DNA of 64,000 bases from Capsulimonas corticalis (GTDB lineage Bacteria > Armatimonadota > Armatimonadia > Armatimonadales > Capsulimonadaceae): positions 7,130,001 to 7,194,000 of the forward strand of contig NZ_AP025739.1 in the NCBI RefSeq assembly GCF_003574315.2, given 5' to 3'. The notes beneath the pieces were generated by a model. It had not been told where the DNA came from and made no database searches. It worked only from the letters and a program-made list of their open reading frames with translations. Position numbers and translations under genes: made by a program. This document shows, piece after piece, positions 17,773-26,307 of the stretch; position 1 is the first letter of the stretch, and the number at the start of each line of letters is the position of its first letter.

Positions 17773-18492
17773 ATGATCCAAGATCTACACCTTCTTGAGG
17801 CGAAGCCGGAATTCTCGTCTGTCGGTATTTTGACGATCGATGCGCTCGCTCCCCTCTCGATGGTTGTCAAAATGCCGGGAAAATATTATCGCAGTCAGCC
17901 GGCTCCGTCGGATGATATGCTCTACGGCATGCTGGAGAATGCCCTGGGCTGGCATTTTTCGGAAGCACGGGGCGCTTTGCTGAAGCGCATGCAGAAGATT
18001 CATGGAGCCGCTCCGCGCTTTTCCGGAGTCGGCTTTGGAAGTTTGCTGCAGCACCATGTGCGTTTCACAACACCCCATCTGCCCGCTGTGATTCATTTCG
18101 AGGACTTGTGGGCGCAGCATTTGAACGGGCCATCGTTCGTCGGGGGCAGCCGAACCTATGACGCCAGAGCGATTCCGCTGATGGACGCGATTGCCGGAGG
18201 AAAGGTCACCGTCAATGATCGGGCCGAGGCAAGTAAAGACCCGAAGATGCTGACAGACTTTCAGGACGGCGATACCGTTCATCTCAATGTGCTGAGTTCG
18301 CTTTTTCCGCAATATTATATCAGCCCGACTCGCAGAGAGTACGTACTGCCACTTGGTCCATATATGTATCGTGTCGAGACTTCTCTTGCAATGGCGCAAG
18401 CTTTGGAGCAGGCGATCCTGGCCCCGGCGGCTCCTTTGTATCTGGGATCGAATGACGGGTGGGTGGATGCGGAATGGAGAACAATGGAATGA
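17773..18492 (+). CDS. cas5: Cas5, Cascade subunit
   Basis: The product has 239 residues. An in-frame GTG lies at 17746, but the ATG at 17773 has GAGAGA about ten bases upstream and gives a natural start. The segment TIDALAPLSMVVKMPGKYYR, then SDDMLYGMLENALGWHF, is the Cas5 N-terminal RRM with its PxxxMLYGMLENALG signature. This form reminds me of the Cas5 variety of Bacteroidetes I-B-like ('PGING') loci. Role: caps the crRNA 5' handle in the interference complex. It is coupled to cas8 by a 4-base ATGA overlap. Confidence 0.85.
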   Translation: MIQDLHLLEAKPEFSSVGILTIDALAPLSMVVKMPGKYYRSQPAPSDDMLYGMLENALGWHFSEARGALLKRMQKIHGAAPRFSGVGFGSLLQHHVRFTTPHLPAVIHFEDLWAQHLNGPSFVGGSRTYDARAIPLMDAIAGGKVTVNDRAEASKDPKMLTDFQDGDTVHLNVLSSLFPQYYISPTRREYVLPLGPYMYRVETSLAMAQALEQAILAPAAPLYLGSNDGWVDAEWRTME

Positions 18493-20075
18493 TTGCCCGT
18501 ATGCTAAACATTGTCCATCCCTACCCCAAATACGGCCTCGCCGCCGCCGTCTATCATCAGAGCAATCGTCTCAATGATCTGCAAGATGATGATCTGCGCC
18601 TACTTCTTATTGAGGCGATTGAACGCGGATTGGAACATTTCCGAATGAAGACGGACGATATGCCTGGGCTTGGACAGCCGATGACATATCACCCTATCAA
18701 GGCAACGCAGTTAACGGACGAGCCAAAGCTCGTGCAATCTGCGGGCTTAGCCGCTCGCGGCGTGTTTCTGTTCCCCACGATTGTCACCACCGACGGAGAC
18801 GCAAAGGGCACTTACGACAACGCCAGCACGATTTTAAAGGATTTGAAGTCAGGACGCGGACTGGATACTGCAATTGATTTAAGCCGGTCTTATGCGCCCA
18901 CCACGGCGAAGATCAATAACGGCAAGCGCTCTCAGTCTCCGCCCCGCAGCACGCTCTTTGAAGCGGCATGCTCCGTCATAACTACTCTGACGCCTGTAAA
19001 ACCCGCAGCCTGGATCAATCAGCGAAACACTGTCATCCTTCCTGATTTGGAAATTGAGCAATTGTGCGGTTTTATCGAACTCTTTGAAAAAATGGCCGCC
19101 ACCGAGAACATAGAGTTACTGGCATCGTCGGCGCCGAAAAGCACCGATACGCGTCGCGCAAAACCAGAGAAAAAGTCGGAGTTTCAGCGCCCTCCAATGT
19201 TTCACGGGAACTATCCTTACGCGCCTCAGCGGGATGCGGCGACGTTTGGCCCCGTCGGGCTTTTGGGGGCGATCGGTTACTGGGCGCATCGTTACAATCA
19301 GCTTCCTTGGGCGGACAAAGTATTGAGCGATCTAGCAGGGCGACCTCTCTATATCATTAGTTACGACAGCATCTCACAGGTTCACTTTAGCCATCATGTC
19401 ACGGACCTTGCTCGTGAGGGCAAGCTGTCAGAGATCGTGAATAAACTCGCTTATGAGACTCGTCTTGGAGAGGAAATTGATGAAGACCGCCCGCTCTGGT
19501 CTGATCCCAAACGGCAGCTCTTCCATCTCGCAACCAGCCGGTTTCTTCAATTGTTCACCCTCCCGGCTTTTCGGGACTTTCTTGCCATGAGGACCGCCTA
19601 TCCTGCGGAAACGCAGATTTTATTCGAGAGGTATTTTATGAATGAAGCTTCTGACCGGCCTTTGATTGATCGTTCCATTGTTGAGGCCGCCGGCGTCCTG
19701 GGGCAGTGGCTCAACCGCGTCGCTTACTTCGCCGCCTATGCCGACGTGAGTGAGAAGAAAGCAGATCGCGACAAAGAGGTGCGTAAGGCCAAGGCGAAGA
19801 TCATTGTCACCTTCGAAAGTGTGGCGATGAGTGCGCGCGATCCGCTCGCCATGATCTCACAAGTCATTTCGCAGGCTGGCCGCCTGGGTCAAGGCGATGT
19901 TCCCGACGAAGCGAAGCCGTTTCTAGACGCCGCCATGATTGGCCCGGCAAATGGCGGCATCACGGCAGAGCAAGCGCGGCACTTATTGATGGTCTATATG
20001 CGCCTTCGCTCCTCTGCCACGAAAGACAAAGAGAGCGACATAAGCCCGGCCTCAGACTACGATTTGAACGGTTAA
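18489..20075 (+). CDS. cas8: Cas8-like large subunit of the type I effector
   Basis: The product has 528 residues from the ATG at 18489, whose ATGA overlaps the cas5 stop and which has GGAG nine bases upstream; an ATG at 18474 is a possible alternative. It begins MIARMLNIVHPYPKYGLAAA. No short catalytic motif is expected in this rapidly evolving family. Identification rests on size and its position between cas5 and cas7. The N-terminus (HPYPKYGL) and the C-terminal helical region (EKKADRDKEVRKAKAKIIVT) fit a large subunit that recognises the PAM and recruits Cas3. Subtype I-B-like is the best guess. Confidence 0.8.
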   Translation: MIARMLNIVHPYPKYGLAAAVYHQSNRLNDLQDDDLRLLLIEAIERGLEHFRMKTDDMPGLGQPMTYHPIKATQLTDEPKLVQSAGLAARGVFLFPTIVTTDGDAKGTYDNASTILKDLKSGRGLDTAIDLSRSYAPTTAKINNGKRSQSPPRSTLFEAACSVITTLTPVKPAAWINQRNTVILPDLEIEQLCGFIELFEKMAATENIELLASSAPKSTDTRRAKPEKKSEFQRPPMFHGNYPYAPQRDAATFGPVGLLGAIGYWAHRYNQLPWADKVLSDLAGRPLYIISYDSISQVHFSHHVTDLAREGKLSEIVNKLAYETRLGEEIDEDRPLWSDPKRQLFHLATSRFLQLFTLPAFRDFLAMRTAYPAETQILFERYFMNEASDRPLIDRSIVEAAGVLGQWLNRVAYFAAYADVSEKKADRDKEVRKAKAKIIVTFESVAMSARDPLAMISQVISQAGRLGQGDVPDEAKPFLDAAMIGPANGGITAEQARHLLMVYMRLRSSATKDKESDISPASDYDLNG

Positions 20076-20102
20076 TATTCACTGAAGAAACAGGAAAAGC
20101 AA

Positions 20103-21029
20103 ATGATCATCAAAGGAATTCTGGTAACGCTGATCGCTCCCATGAGCGACCATATCGCGAACGCCGGCGATAAGATCTTAGGGAACGCGTCTTCGATCAA
20201 GCAGCGCCCCGACGGCAGAGTATACATCTCGGGCCAGAAGCAGCGGCATGCCCTTTTCAGCGCTATGGATCGCCTGAACTTCTCCGATCCGAAGCACGGT
20301 GAAACCTATATCTCAAATGGAGATGGGGTGACGACGATCGTTGAGAATGACCTACGGGCGGACCTCGGCGGCTTTTTGGACACCAATAAGGGAAGCTATA
20401 GCGGCCGGCGCACAGCTCCGCTCAGTGCCACGCCGGCGGTTGCTCTGGAGGAAAGCCGTGTCGGGCGAGATTTGCTTATTCGCCTTAAGGTCAATCAGGA
20501 CAAGGAAAGCGAACGCAGCCAGGCGCTGGCGACACGGGAATATAGCCAGGACGATCTGATGCTGATGAACTTCTTCATCGATATCGGCGCCGTCAGTATC
20601 CGCAAGCGGCATCGCTACGAGAAGGATATGCATGTCTCCACGGAATACGTCAAGCACGTCGATGAACCGGAGCGGCTGCGCCGTGTCCAGCTTGCCTTGG
20701 AAGCAACCGGATCTCTCGTCGATTACGCCAATCAGGCGCGCAATGCCGTCAGCGGCGAGCCGCAGCAAGTTCTCATCGTATTCGACACAAAGCTTAGCCG
20801 CAAGACAAGCCGATACTTCCGGGCGAAAGACACGGAACGAAAGAACATACTGAACGAGCTGGAGCATCGGGGCGCAACCTATTTCTTCGGCGACGATACT
20901 TCGGCTGAAGGCGACAGCGTCTCCATCGCCTATGTCAAGGCGCTGAAATTTCTCAATGAGAATTCCCTCTTCGATCCGACCGATGGCGCCGCTCCTATCA
21001 CGACTTCCCAGTTTGAGGCGGGAAAGTGA
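20103..21029 (+). CDS. cas7: Cas7 (DevR/Cst2-like), Cascade backbone
   Basis: The product has 308 residues. It begins MIIKGILVTLIAPMSDHIAN, with an RNA-recognition-motif strand, and has DKILGNASSIKQRPDGRVYI followed by SGQKQRHALFSAM, the typical Cas7 start. The DevR/Cst2-type family is the likely one. Cas7 forms the filament that covers the spacer part of the crRNA. It lies 27 bases after cas8 and its TGA overlaps the GTG start of cas3 by four bases. Confidence 0.88.
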   Translation: MIIKGILVTLIAPMSDHIANAGDKILGNASSIKQRPDGRVYISGQKQRHALFSAMDRLNFSDPKHGETYISNGDGVTTIVENDLRADLGGFLDTNKGSYSGRRTAPLSATPAVALEESRVGRDLLIRLKVNQDKESERSQALATREYSQDDLMLMNFFIDIGAVSIRKRHRYEKDMHVSTEYVKHVDEPERLRRVQLALEATGSLVDYANQARNAVSGEPQQVLIVFDTKLSRKTSRYFRAKDTERKNILNELEHRGATYFFGDDTSAEGDSVSIAYVKALKFLNENSLFDPTDGAAPITTSQFEAGK

Positions 21030-23278
21030 CCTATCTGGCGAAACCCAGCGGAATTACTTTGGAAGTTCACGTCGCAGACCTGGAGGCACAATGCGACGTG
21101 ATCTTTCCAAACCGCTCCTTCACGAGTGAAAAGTATCGCCGCCGTACCGGCGGCGATCTTGAAGCGCTCACACGGCTTGCGGTCAAATGGCACGACGAGG
21201 GAAAAAAATGCAAGCCGTGGCAAGATGCTTGCCGCCGCGATTATGAATATCTTCAACTGACCAAGAAGCAGGGAACAGTTCTTCGGAATGCAAAAATCCG
21301 CCATGAATTGGCATCCTTGGAATTCATCCATAAAGCAGGAATTGCTCTCCCTGATGTCGTGCGTGTTGCGATTGCCGCGCACCATAGGAAATTGAGCCGT
21401 CGGCACGAGCACCGCTGGGGAGAAGAGCGTTCAGAGTTCGGTAAGTTCTGGAAGGAATTTACCGCTATCGCCGATGGGTTTCGTATCTATGAAATAGAGC
21501 GCGCCCTTGAGACTCGTTACCGTTATGCCGGCCCTCGATCCCTGCTCCAGTTGGCCGACCATCGCGCAAGCGCGATCGAAGGCGGATCTCCCGTCGCCGC
21601 AATCAAACCTTTCGAATACAACTTCCCTTACAATGAGAAGCGCGGCGTTCAAGCTAAGATCGAAGAACTTAAGGACGAAGCGTTCGCAATCCTGCGTGCG
21701 CCGACAGGCTCTGGGAAGACAGACGCCGCACTACTCTGGGCAAAGCATAAAATCGAGAAAGGGCTTGCCGATCGTTTGATCATCGCCATGCCAACCCGTT
21801 TCACGGCAAGCGCATTGGCATCAAGCAATGTAAAGCAGCTCAGTCAGTGCGGCTTGTATCACTCCACAGCTTGGCTGAAGCCTCAGAGTGAGGATCTGGA
21901 TCTCGCTCGTACCCTCGATTCGTCTGTTACCGTCACGACAATCGACCATTTGTGTATCTCCTTGACGGGAACGCGTGAAGATCATCACGCTATTTTCTTC
22001 AATTTGATGAATTCGTGCGTTGTGATCGACGAAGCGGATTTCTACGACGATTTCACTCAGCACAACATCGTCGCCCTGCTGCGCGCGCTGCGCCAATTCG
22101 ACGTTCCTGTATTGTTGATGAGCGCCACTGCTCCCGATTCCGCACGTCACCTCTATTCGCTCTCAGGATTCACAGTCGAGAAAATCCACGAGGATTTGAC
22201 GGATTATGATCGCGTGCGCTGCCACCTCACTCGGCTCGGCAAATCTAGCCATCCCGAGGATATTGCTTCCCATCTACAGAGGGCATTGGACGGCGAAGCC
22301 ACCATTATCTACACGAATACTGTCGCCAGGGCGCAAGAGTATTACGACTGGTTCCAGAAAAGCATTCGCACTGAGCATAACCTTCGCCCCGAACACGTAG
22401 TGCTTTACCATAGCCGTTTTCTAGAACATCACAAGGCGCAAAAGGAAGAACTGCTATACCAGATGCTAGGGCGCGAAGCTTGGAAACAGGAAGCGCCGCC
22501 AACCGGGGTAGCGATCCTTACCCAGATTGGCGAACTCAGCGTCAATATCAGCGCGGACCTTATGATCAGCGACCTCTGCCCGGTGGACCGCCTTACCCAG
22601 CGCGCCGGACGCCTCGCCCGCTTCTACAAGGATCGCGTTGGAGAGCTCAAGGAGAAGCGGGGAGAATTATTCATTGTCGATCCCTATCAAGATATCAACG
22701 ACGATTCCATTTTTTATCCCGCGCCTTATGGAACTTACGTGATGGGAAGCGGATGGAGAATCGGGGAGGCGTTGTCTCGCTCCGCAGAGTTAGTTGTCGA
22801 TGGCGAGTATACCGCACACCGATTCGTGGATTTGGTCAACGAAGTCTATCCTACGATCTCCGCCATCGCTCCGCATGTGCGCGACAATTGCCGGGAACTA
22901 GAAACATGCATTGTCGGCAACTGGCTCATACTTCCCAAAGCAGAGGCGCGCGAAGATGATGATGAGACGAAGGACTGGCGCAGCCGCGATATTGCCCCAC
23001 AAACGAAAGTCTATGCGGAAGTCAACGCCAGCGGTGTAGAGAGCGACGGACTGCTAGACGCCATGACGTGGAATGGATTCCGCCGTTTTCAACTGGATCA
23101 TGGAATAGAGTGCCCGCAATACCGTCTTGACGCCGCAATCAAAGCGGGGATTTTGAACAAAGATCGTGATCATGTTCTGCTCACGGTCGGCGAGGAAACG
23201 ATAGAGATCTGGACAGTTCCGCCAGCGCGCTATTGTGTGGAAACAGGGCTAAGTCTTGGCGATAAGAAAACATCATGA
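21026..23278 (+). CDS. cas3: Cas3 HD nuclease-helicase
   Basis: The product has 750 residues, with a GTG start at 21026 overlapping the cas7 stop (GTGA). The HD nuclease residues are visible: EVHVADLE (His15), KWHDEGKK, RHELASLEFI and AAHHRK. The SF2 helicase follows: Walker A RAPTGSGKT (about residue 230), VVIDEADFYD (motif II), LLMSATAP (motif III), a TNTVARAQ segment and QRAGRLAR (motif VI). Role: shreds target DNA recruited by Cascade. All catalytic residues seem intact, so interference should work. Codon use looks less GC-rich than in cas4-cas1-cas2 that follow. Confidence 0.95.
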   Translation: MTYLAKPSGITLEVHVADLEAQCDVIFPNRSFTSEKYRRRTGGDLEALTRLAVKWHDEGKKCKPWQDACRRDYEYLQLTKKQGTVLRNAKIRHELASLEFIHKAGIALPDVVRVAIAAHHRKLSRRHEHRWGEERSEFGKFWKEFTAIADGFRIYEIERALETRYRYAGPRSLLQLADHRASAIEGGSPVAAIKPFEYNFPYNEKRGVQAKIEELKDEAFAILRAPTGSGKTDAALLWAKHKIEKGLADRLIIAMPTRFTASALASSNVKQLSQCGLYHSTAWLKPQSEDLDLARTLDSSVTVTTIDHLCISLTGTREDHHAIFFNLMNSCVVIDEADFYDDFTQHNIVALLRALRQFDVPVLLMSATAPDSARHLYSLSGFTVEKIHEDLTDYDRVRCHLTRLGKSSHPEDIASHLQRALDGEATIIYTNTVARAQEYYDWFQKSIRTEHNLRPEHVVLYHSRFLEHHKAQKEELLYQMLGREAWKQEAPPTGVAILTQIGELSVNISADLMISDLCPVDRLTQRAGRLARFYKDRVGELKEKRGELFIVDPYQDINDDSIFYPAPYGTYVMGSGWRIGEALSRSAELVVDGEYTAHRFVDLVNEVYPTISAIAPHVRDNCRELETCIVGNWLILPKAEAREDDDETKDWRSRDIAPQTKVYAEVNASGVESDGLLDAMTWNGFRRFQLDHGIECPQYRLDAAIKAGILNKDRDHVLLTVGEETIEIWTVPPARYCVETGLSLGDKKTS

Positions 23279-23808
23279 CCTCCATTCCTCCCTTCCCTAA
23301 CACTCCCCTCACCGGAACCGAGGTCCACTACTACGCGCTCTGCCCGCGCAAGCTCTGGTGGTTCTCACACGGCATGGAGCAGGAGCACGTCACCGGGGGT
23401 ACCGGGCATGAGAATGTGGAGATCGGGACGCAGCTGCACCGGGACAGTTACGCCGGGCGCGGGCAGAGGGAGGTCATGATCGATGGCCTGCTGCGGATCG
23501 ACTTCACCGAGGACGGCAAGATTCACGAGATCAAGAAGAGCCGGGGCGGCGAGCGCGCGGCGCAGATGCAGGTGCTTTATTATCTCTGGTATCTCAAGCA
23601 CGAGAAGGGCGTCGTGACGACCGCCGTCATCGACTATCCCAAGGAGCGGCGGCGACTGGACATCACGCTGACGCCGGCGCGGGAATCGGAGGTTGAGGAG
23701 GCCATCGCGGCGGCGCAGGCTGTCAAGGAACTGCCCCGGCCGCCGCATGTCCCGGCGCCGATGCCGCTTTGCAAGAACTGCGCCTATCAAGACCTGTGCT
23801 GGGGGTAA
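23275..23808 (+). CDS. cas4: Cas4 Fe-S exonuclease
   Basis: The product has 177 residues; the start overlaps the cas3 stop by four bases (ATGA). The N-terminal cysteine lies in HYYALCPRKLWWF and the C-terminal set in LCKNCAYQDLCWG, giving the four-cysteine iron-sulfur site. The RecB-type nuclease motif is visible as LLRIDFTEDGKIHEIKKS (acidic residue, then E-I-K), with QMQVLYYLWYL as the QxxxY motif. Cas4 trims prespacers and selects the PAM side during adaptation with the adjacent Cas1 and Cas2. Confidence 0.95.
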   Translation: MTSIPPFPNTPLTGTEVHYYALCPRKLWWFSHGMEQEHVTGGTGHENVEIGTQLHRDSYAGRGQREVMIDGLLRIDFTEDGKIHEIKKSRGGERAAQMQVLYYLWYLKHEKGVVTTAVIDYPKERRRLDITLTPARESEVEEAIAAAQAVKELPRPPHVPAPMPLCKNCAYQDLCWG

Positions 23809-23813
23809 CTTCC

Positions 23814-24983
23814 GTGAAGAACTACTACGTCCTGTCCAACGGCCGGGTGCGGCGCGAGTCCAACACCCTTTACATCGAGACGGCCGACGGCGCCAAAAAG
23901 CCGCTGCCGGTGGAGGACGTCGAGAGCCTGTACGTCTACGGCGAGGTGGACATCAACACCAAGCTGCTGAACTTCCTGAGCCAGAAGCGCATCCCGCTCC
24001 ACGTCTTCAACTACCACGGCTTCTACAGCGGGAGCTACTATCCGCGCGAGTACCTGCACTCCGGATACCTGCTCGTCCAGCAGGTCCAGCACTACCAGGA
24101 CGCCGAGAAGCGGCTGGCCCTGGCGCGCGAGATCGTGCGCGGCTCCGCCCACTCCCTCCTGCGCAACATCGCCTACTACGACCGGCGGCGCCCTGGAACG
24201 GCTGCGGAGCGTGAGCCCGAAGGGGAGATCGGGAACGCCGAGCTCCCCGGCGATCCCGAAACGGAAGCCGCCGTTGACGCCGCCCTGGACGATCCGTCCG
24301 TCGATACTAACTTCCAGGCCGATGACGATCTCGACCCGCTCGAATCCTCTCTTACGCTGAACGACGACGCTCCCTCCCTCGGGCAGATCCGCGCCACCGT
24401 CACCGCGCTGGCCGCTCTCATCGGCGCCCAGACGCACGTCAACGCCGTGCGCGGCGTCGAAGGCAAGATGCGCGAGCGCTACTACCAGGCCTGGCGGCAT
24501 ATCCTGAGCAGCGAGTGGCTGTTCGAGCGCCGCGTGCGCCGCCCGCCCGACAACGAGGTCAACGCGCTGATCTCGTTCGGCAACAGCGTCCTCTACACCA
24601 CCTGCCTGGGAGAGATCTACCGGACGCAGCTCACCCCCACCATCTCCTACGTGCACGAGCCCGGCGCGCGCCGCTTCTCGCTGGCGCTCGACCTCTCGGA
24701 GATGTTCAAGCCGCTGATCGTGGACCGCGCCATCTTCCGGCTGATCAACACCGGTCAGCTCGACGCCTCGCACTTCGACAAGAGCATGGACGGCTGCTTC
24801 CTCACGGACGCCGGCAAGCGCCTGTTCCTGCGCTCCCTGGAAGACCGCCTCGCCACGATCATCAAGCACCGCCGCCTCGGCCGCCACGTCACGTACCGCC
24901 ATCTGATCCGACTGGAATGCTACAAGCTCGTCCGCCATCTGACGGATGTCGAACCTTACCGCGCCTTTCGCGCATGGTGGTGA
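23814..24983 (+). CDS. cas1: Cas1 integrase with a long acidic insertion
   Basis: The product has 389 residues from the GTG at 23814 (MKNYYVLSNGRVRRESNTLY), five bases after cas4. The N-terminal beta domain is normal (PVEDVESLYVYGEVDINTKL). Catalytic residues are present: Glu in VRGVEGKMRERYY, His in SYVHEPGARRFSL and the acidic DLSEMFKP. Between the two domains lies about 70 residues rich in Asp, Glu and Pro (from RRPGTAAEREPEGEIG to DDLDPLESSLTLNDDAPS), which I do not expect in the family; ordinary Cas1 of this class is about 320-340 residues. It may be a disordered regulatory or DNA-mimicking loop. The frame is open throughout, so it is not an artefact of a wrong start. Confidence 0.95.
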   Translation: MKNYYVLSNGRVRRESNTLYIETADGAKKPLPVEDVESLYVYGEVDINTKLLNFLSQKRIPLHVFNYHGFYSGSYYPREYLHSGYLLVQQVQHYQDAEKRLALAREIVRGSAHSLLRNIAYYDRRRPGTAAEREPEGEIGNAELPGDPETEAAVDAALDDPSVDTNFQADDDLDPLESSLTLNDDAPSLGQIRATVTALAALIGAQTHVNAVRGVEGKMRERYYQAWRHILSSEWLFERRVRRPPDNEVNALISFGNSVLYTTCLGEIYRTQLTPTISYVHEPGARRFSLALDLSEMFKPLIVDRAIFRLINTGQLDASHFDKSMDGCFLTDAGKRLFLRSLEDRLATIIKHRRLGRHVTYRHLIRLECYKLVRHLTDVEPYRAFRAWW

Positions 24984-25003
24984 CGACGAGGGAAAGGACC
25001 GTC

Positions 25004-25267
25004 ATGTATATCATTCTCGTATACGACATCGGGGAGGAGCGGGTGCACAAAGTCTGCAAGTACATGCGCCGCTACCTGCCACGCATCCAGAACTCGGTCT
25101 TCGAAGGCGAACTCTCGGACTCCAAGCTCGCCAAGATGAAAGCCGGCCTGGAAAAGATCATCGTCTCCGGCCGCGACTCCGTCCTGCTGTGGGTGATGCG
25201 CGACGACCATTTCGTTGACCGCCAGATCATGGGCGTCGAAAAGCTGCCGGTCGACAATTTCTTCTGA
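25004..25267 (+). CDS. cas2: Cas2
   Basis: The product has 87 residues from the ATG at 25004, preceded by GAAAGGA. An upstream ATG at 24973 would overlap cas1 and adds a poor extension. The ferredoxin fold starts MYIILVYDIGEERVHKV (Asp at the end of strand 1), then YLPRIQNSVFEGELSDSKL, and ends MGVEKLPVDNFF. It bridges two Cas1 dimers in spacer integration. It is the last cas gene; the leader of array 2 begins 20 bases downstream. Confidence 0.95.
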   Translation: MYIILVYDIGEERVHKVCKYMRRYLPRIQNSVFEGELSDSKLAKMKAGLEKIIVSGRDSVLLWVMRDDHFVDRQIMGVEKLPVDNFF

Positions 25268-25286
25268 CCAATCCCCCTTCCGCATC

Positions 25287-25444
25287 GTCGTCGGCCTCCG
25301 GTACCCTCTCTTCACAGTAGAGACCGACGACTCTTGACGGGTATTTTCCCCATCGGCAGCCCTGTCAGAACGCAATGATCGGAGGTACAATATATTTGCC
25401 CTCTACATATGGGCGTAGGGCTTCGACGGAAGTCTAAATGTGGC
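25287..25444 (+). promoter_or_regulatory. CRISPR leader 2, homologous to leader 1
   Basis: GTCGTCGGCCT (25287-25297) pairs with AGACCGACGAC (25321-25331), the same hairpin as in leader 1 with one mismatch. Further shared blocks are CGACTCTTGA, TGATCGGAGGTACAATATAT and TATGGGCGTAGG. The match runs over the whole 155 bases up to the first repeat, so one leader was duplicated with or before its array. Confidence 0.8.
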
Positions 25445-26307
25445 CTTTTAATTGAACCGTTGCGGAATTGAAACTGGTTGTTCCCGTGGTGGATCCCGTG
25501 GTTGTTCCCGTCTTTTAATTGAACCGTTGCGGAATTGAAACCAAGCTGGATCCCAGTTTACTACCTATGACACATTCCCGGCCGCTTTTAATTGAACCGT
25601 TGCGGAATTGAAACGGTTTCCAGCTCATCACATGCGCCCATTGTTTAGGGCGCTTTTAATTGAACCGTTGCGGAATTGAAACAAGGGCGAATAATGGATC
25701 TTTCAGAATTCACGATTAACTGCTTTTAATTGAACCGTTGCGGAATTGAAACAGATTATCGCTCATCCCGACACCGCCGTACACATTCGTCTTTTAATTG
25801 AACCGTTGCGGAATTGAAACAAAATTGGGTCGAGAGATAACCCTGCCTCCCGCGCGACCACTTTTAATTGAACCGTTGCGGAATTGAAACATCTTCGACG
25901 TCGTCCGCACATTGTTCGACAAGGGCCGCTTTTAATTCTTTTAATTGAACCGTTGCGGAATTGAAACATGATGTATGCGGTCCCGGATTTCCGCGTACTC
26001 TTCCCCTTTTAATTGAACCGTAGCGGAATTGAAACAGGCTTGCGCTCAGCTTTTGCGTATGCCTGCCGCTCTCTTTTAATTGAACCGTAGCGGAATTGAA
26101 ACCTGGATACACGTTCACGGCCAGCGGCGAACCCGTCGCCCCAGCCTTTTAATTGAACCGTTGCGGTATTGAAACAGATTGATATAGCTGCGAAGCGCGG
26201 AGCGTTTGATTTCTTTTAATTGAACCGTGGCGGAACTGAAACCCTTAATAAGCCGCAGCCACTTCCAGGAGAGCGTCCTTTTAATTGAACCGTTGCGGCA
26301 TTAAAAT
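25445..26307 (+). CRISPR. CRISPR array 2: 13 repeats, 12 spacers
   Basis: The repeat is 30 bases, beginning CTTTTAATTGAACC and ending GGAATTGAAAC. It differs from array 1 at position 17 (T for A) and position 22 (A for T), the second of which removes a stem base pair. Repeats start at 25445, 25512, 25585, 25653, 25723, 25791, 25861, 25938, 26006, 26073, 26146, 26213 and 26278. Spacers are 35-43 bases. Repeats 1-8 are identical, 9-10 are A17/A22, 11 is T17/T22, 12 and 13 are degenerate. A 9-base partial repeat CTTTTAATT directly precedes repeat 8 (25929-25937). The last repeat touches the stop codon of the next gene. Confidence 0.98.

Noticed and set aside
23787-24938. Minus-strand frame of 383 codons across cas1
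   Set aside because: Antisense of a GC-rich gene; the real product is Cas1 on the plus strand.
14967-26307. Self-targeting spacers
   Set aside because: Comparing the spacers by eye with the window gave no match; a proper search is needed, so nothing is claimed.
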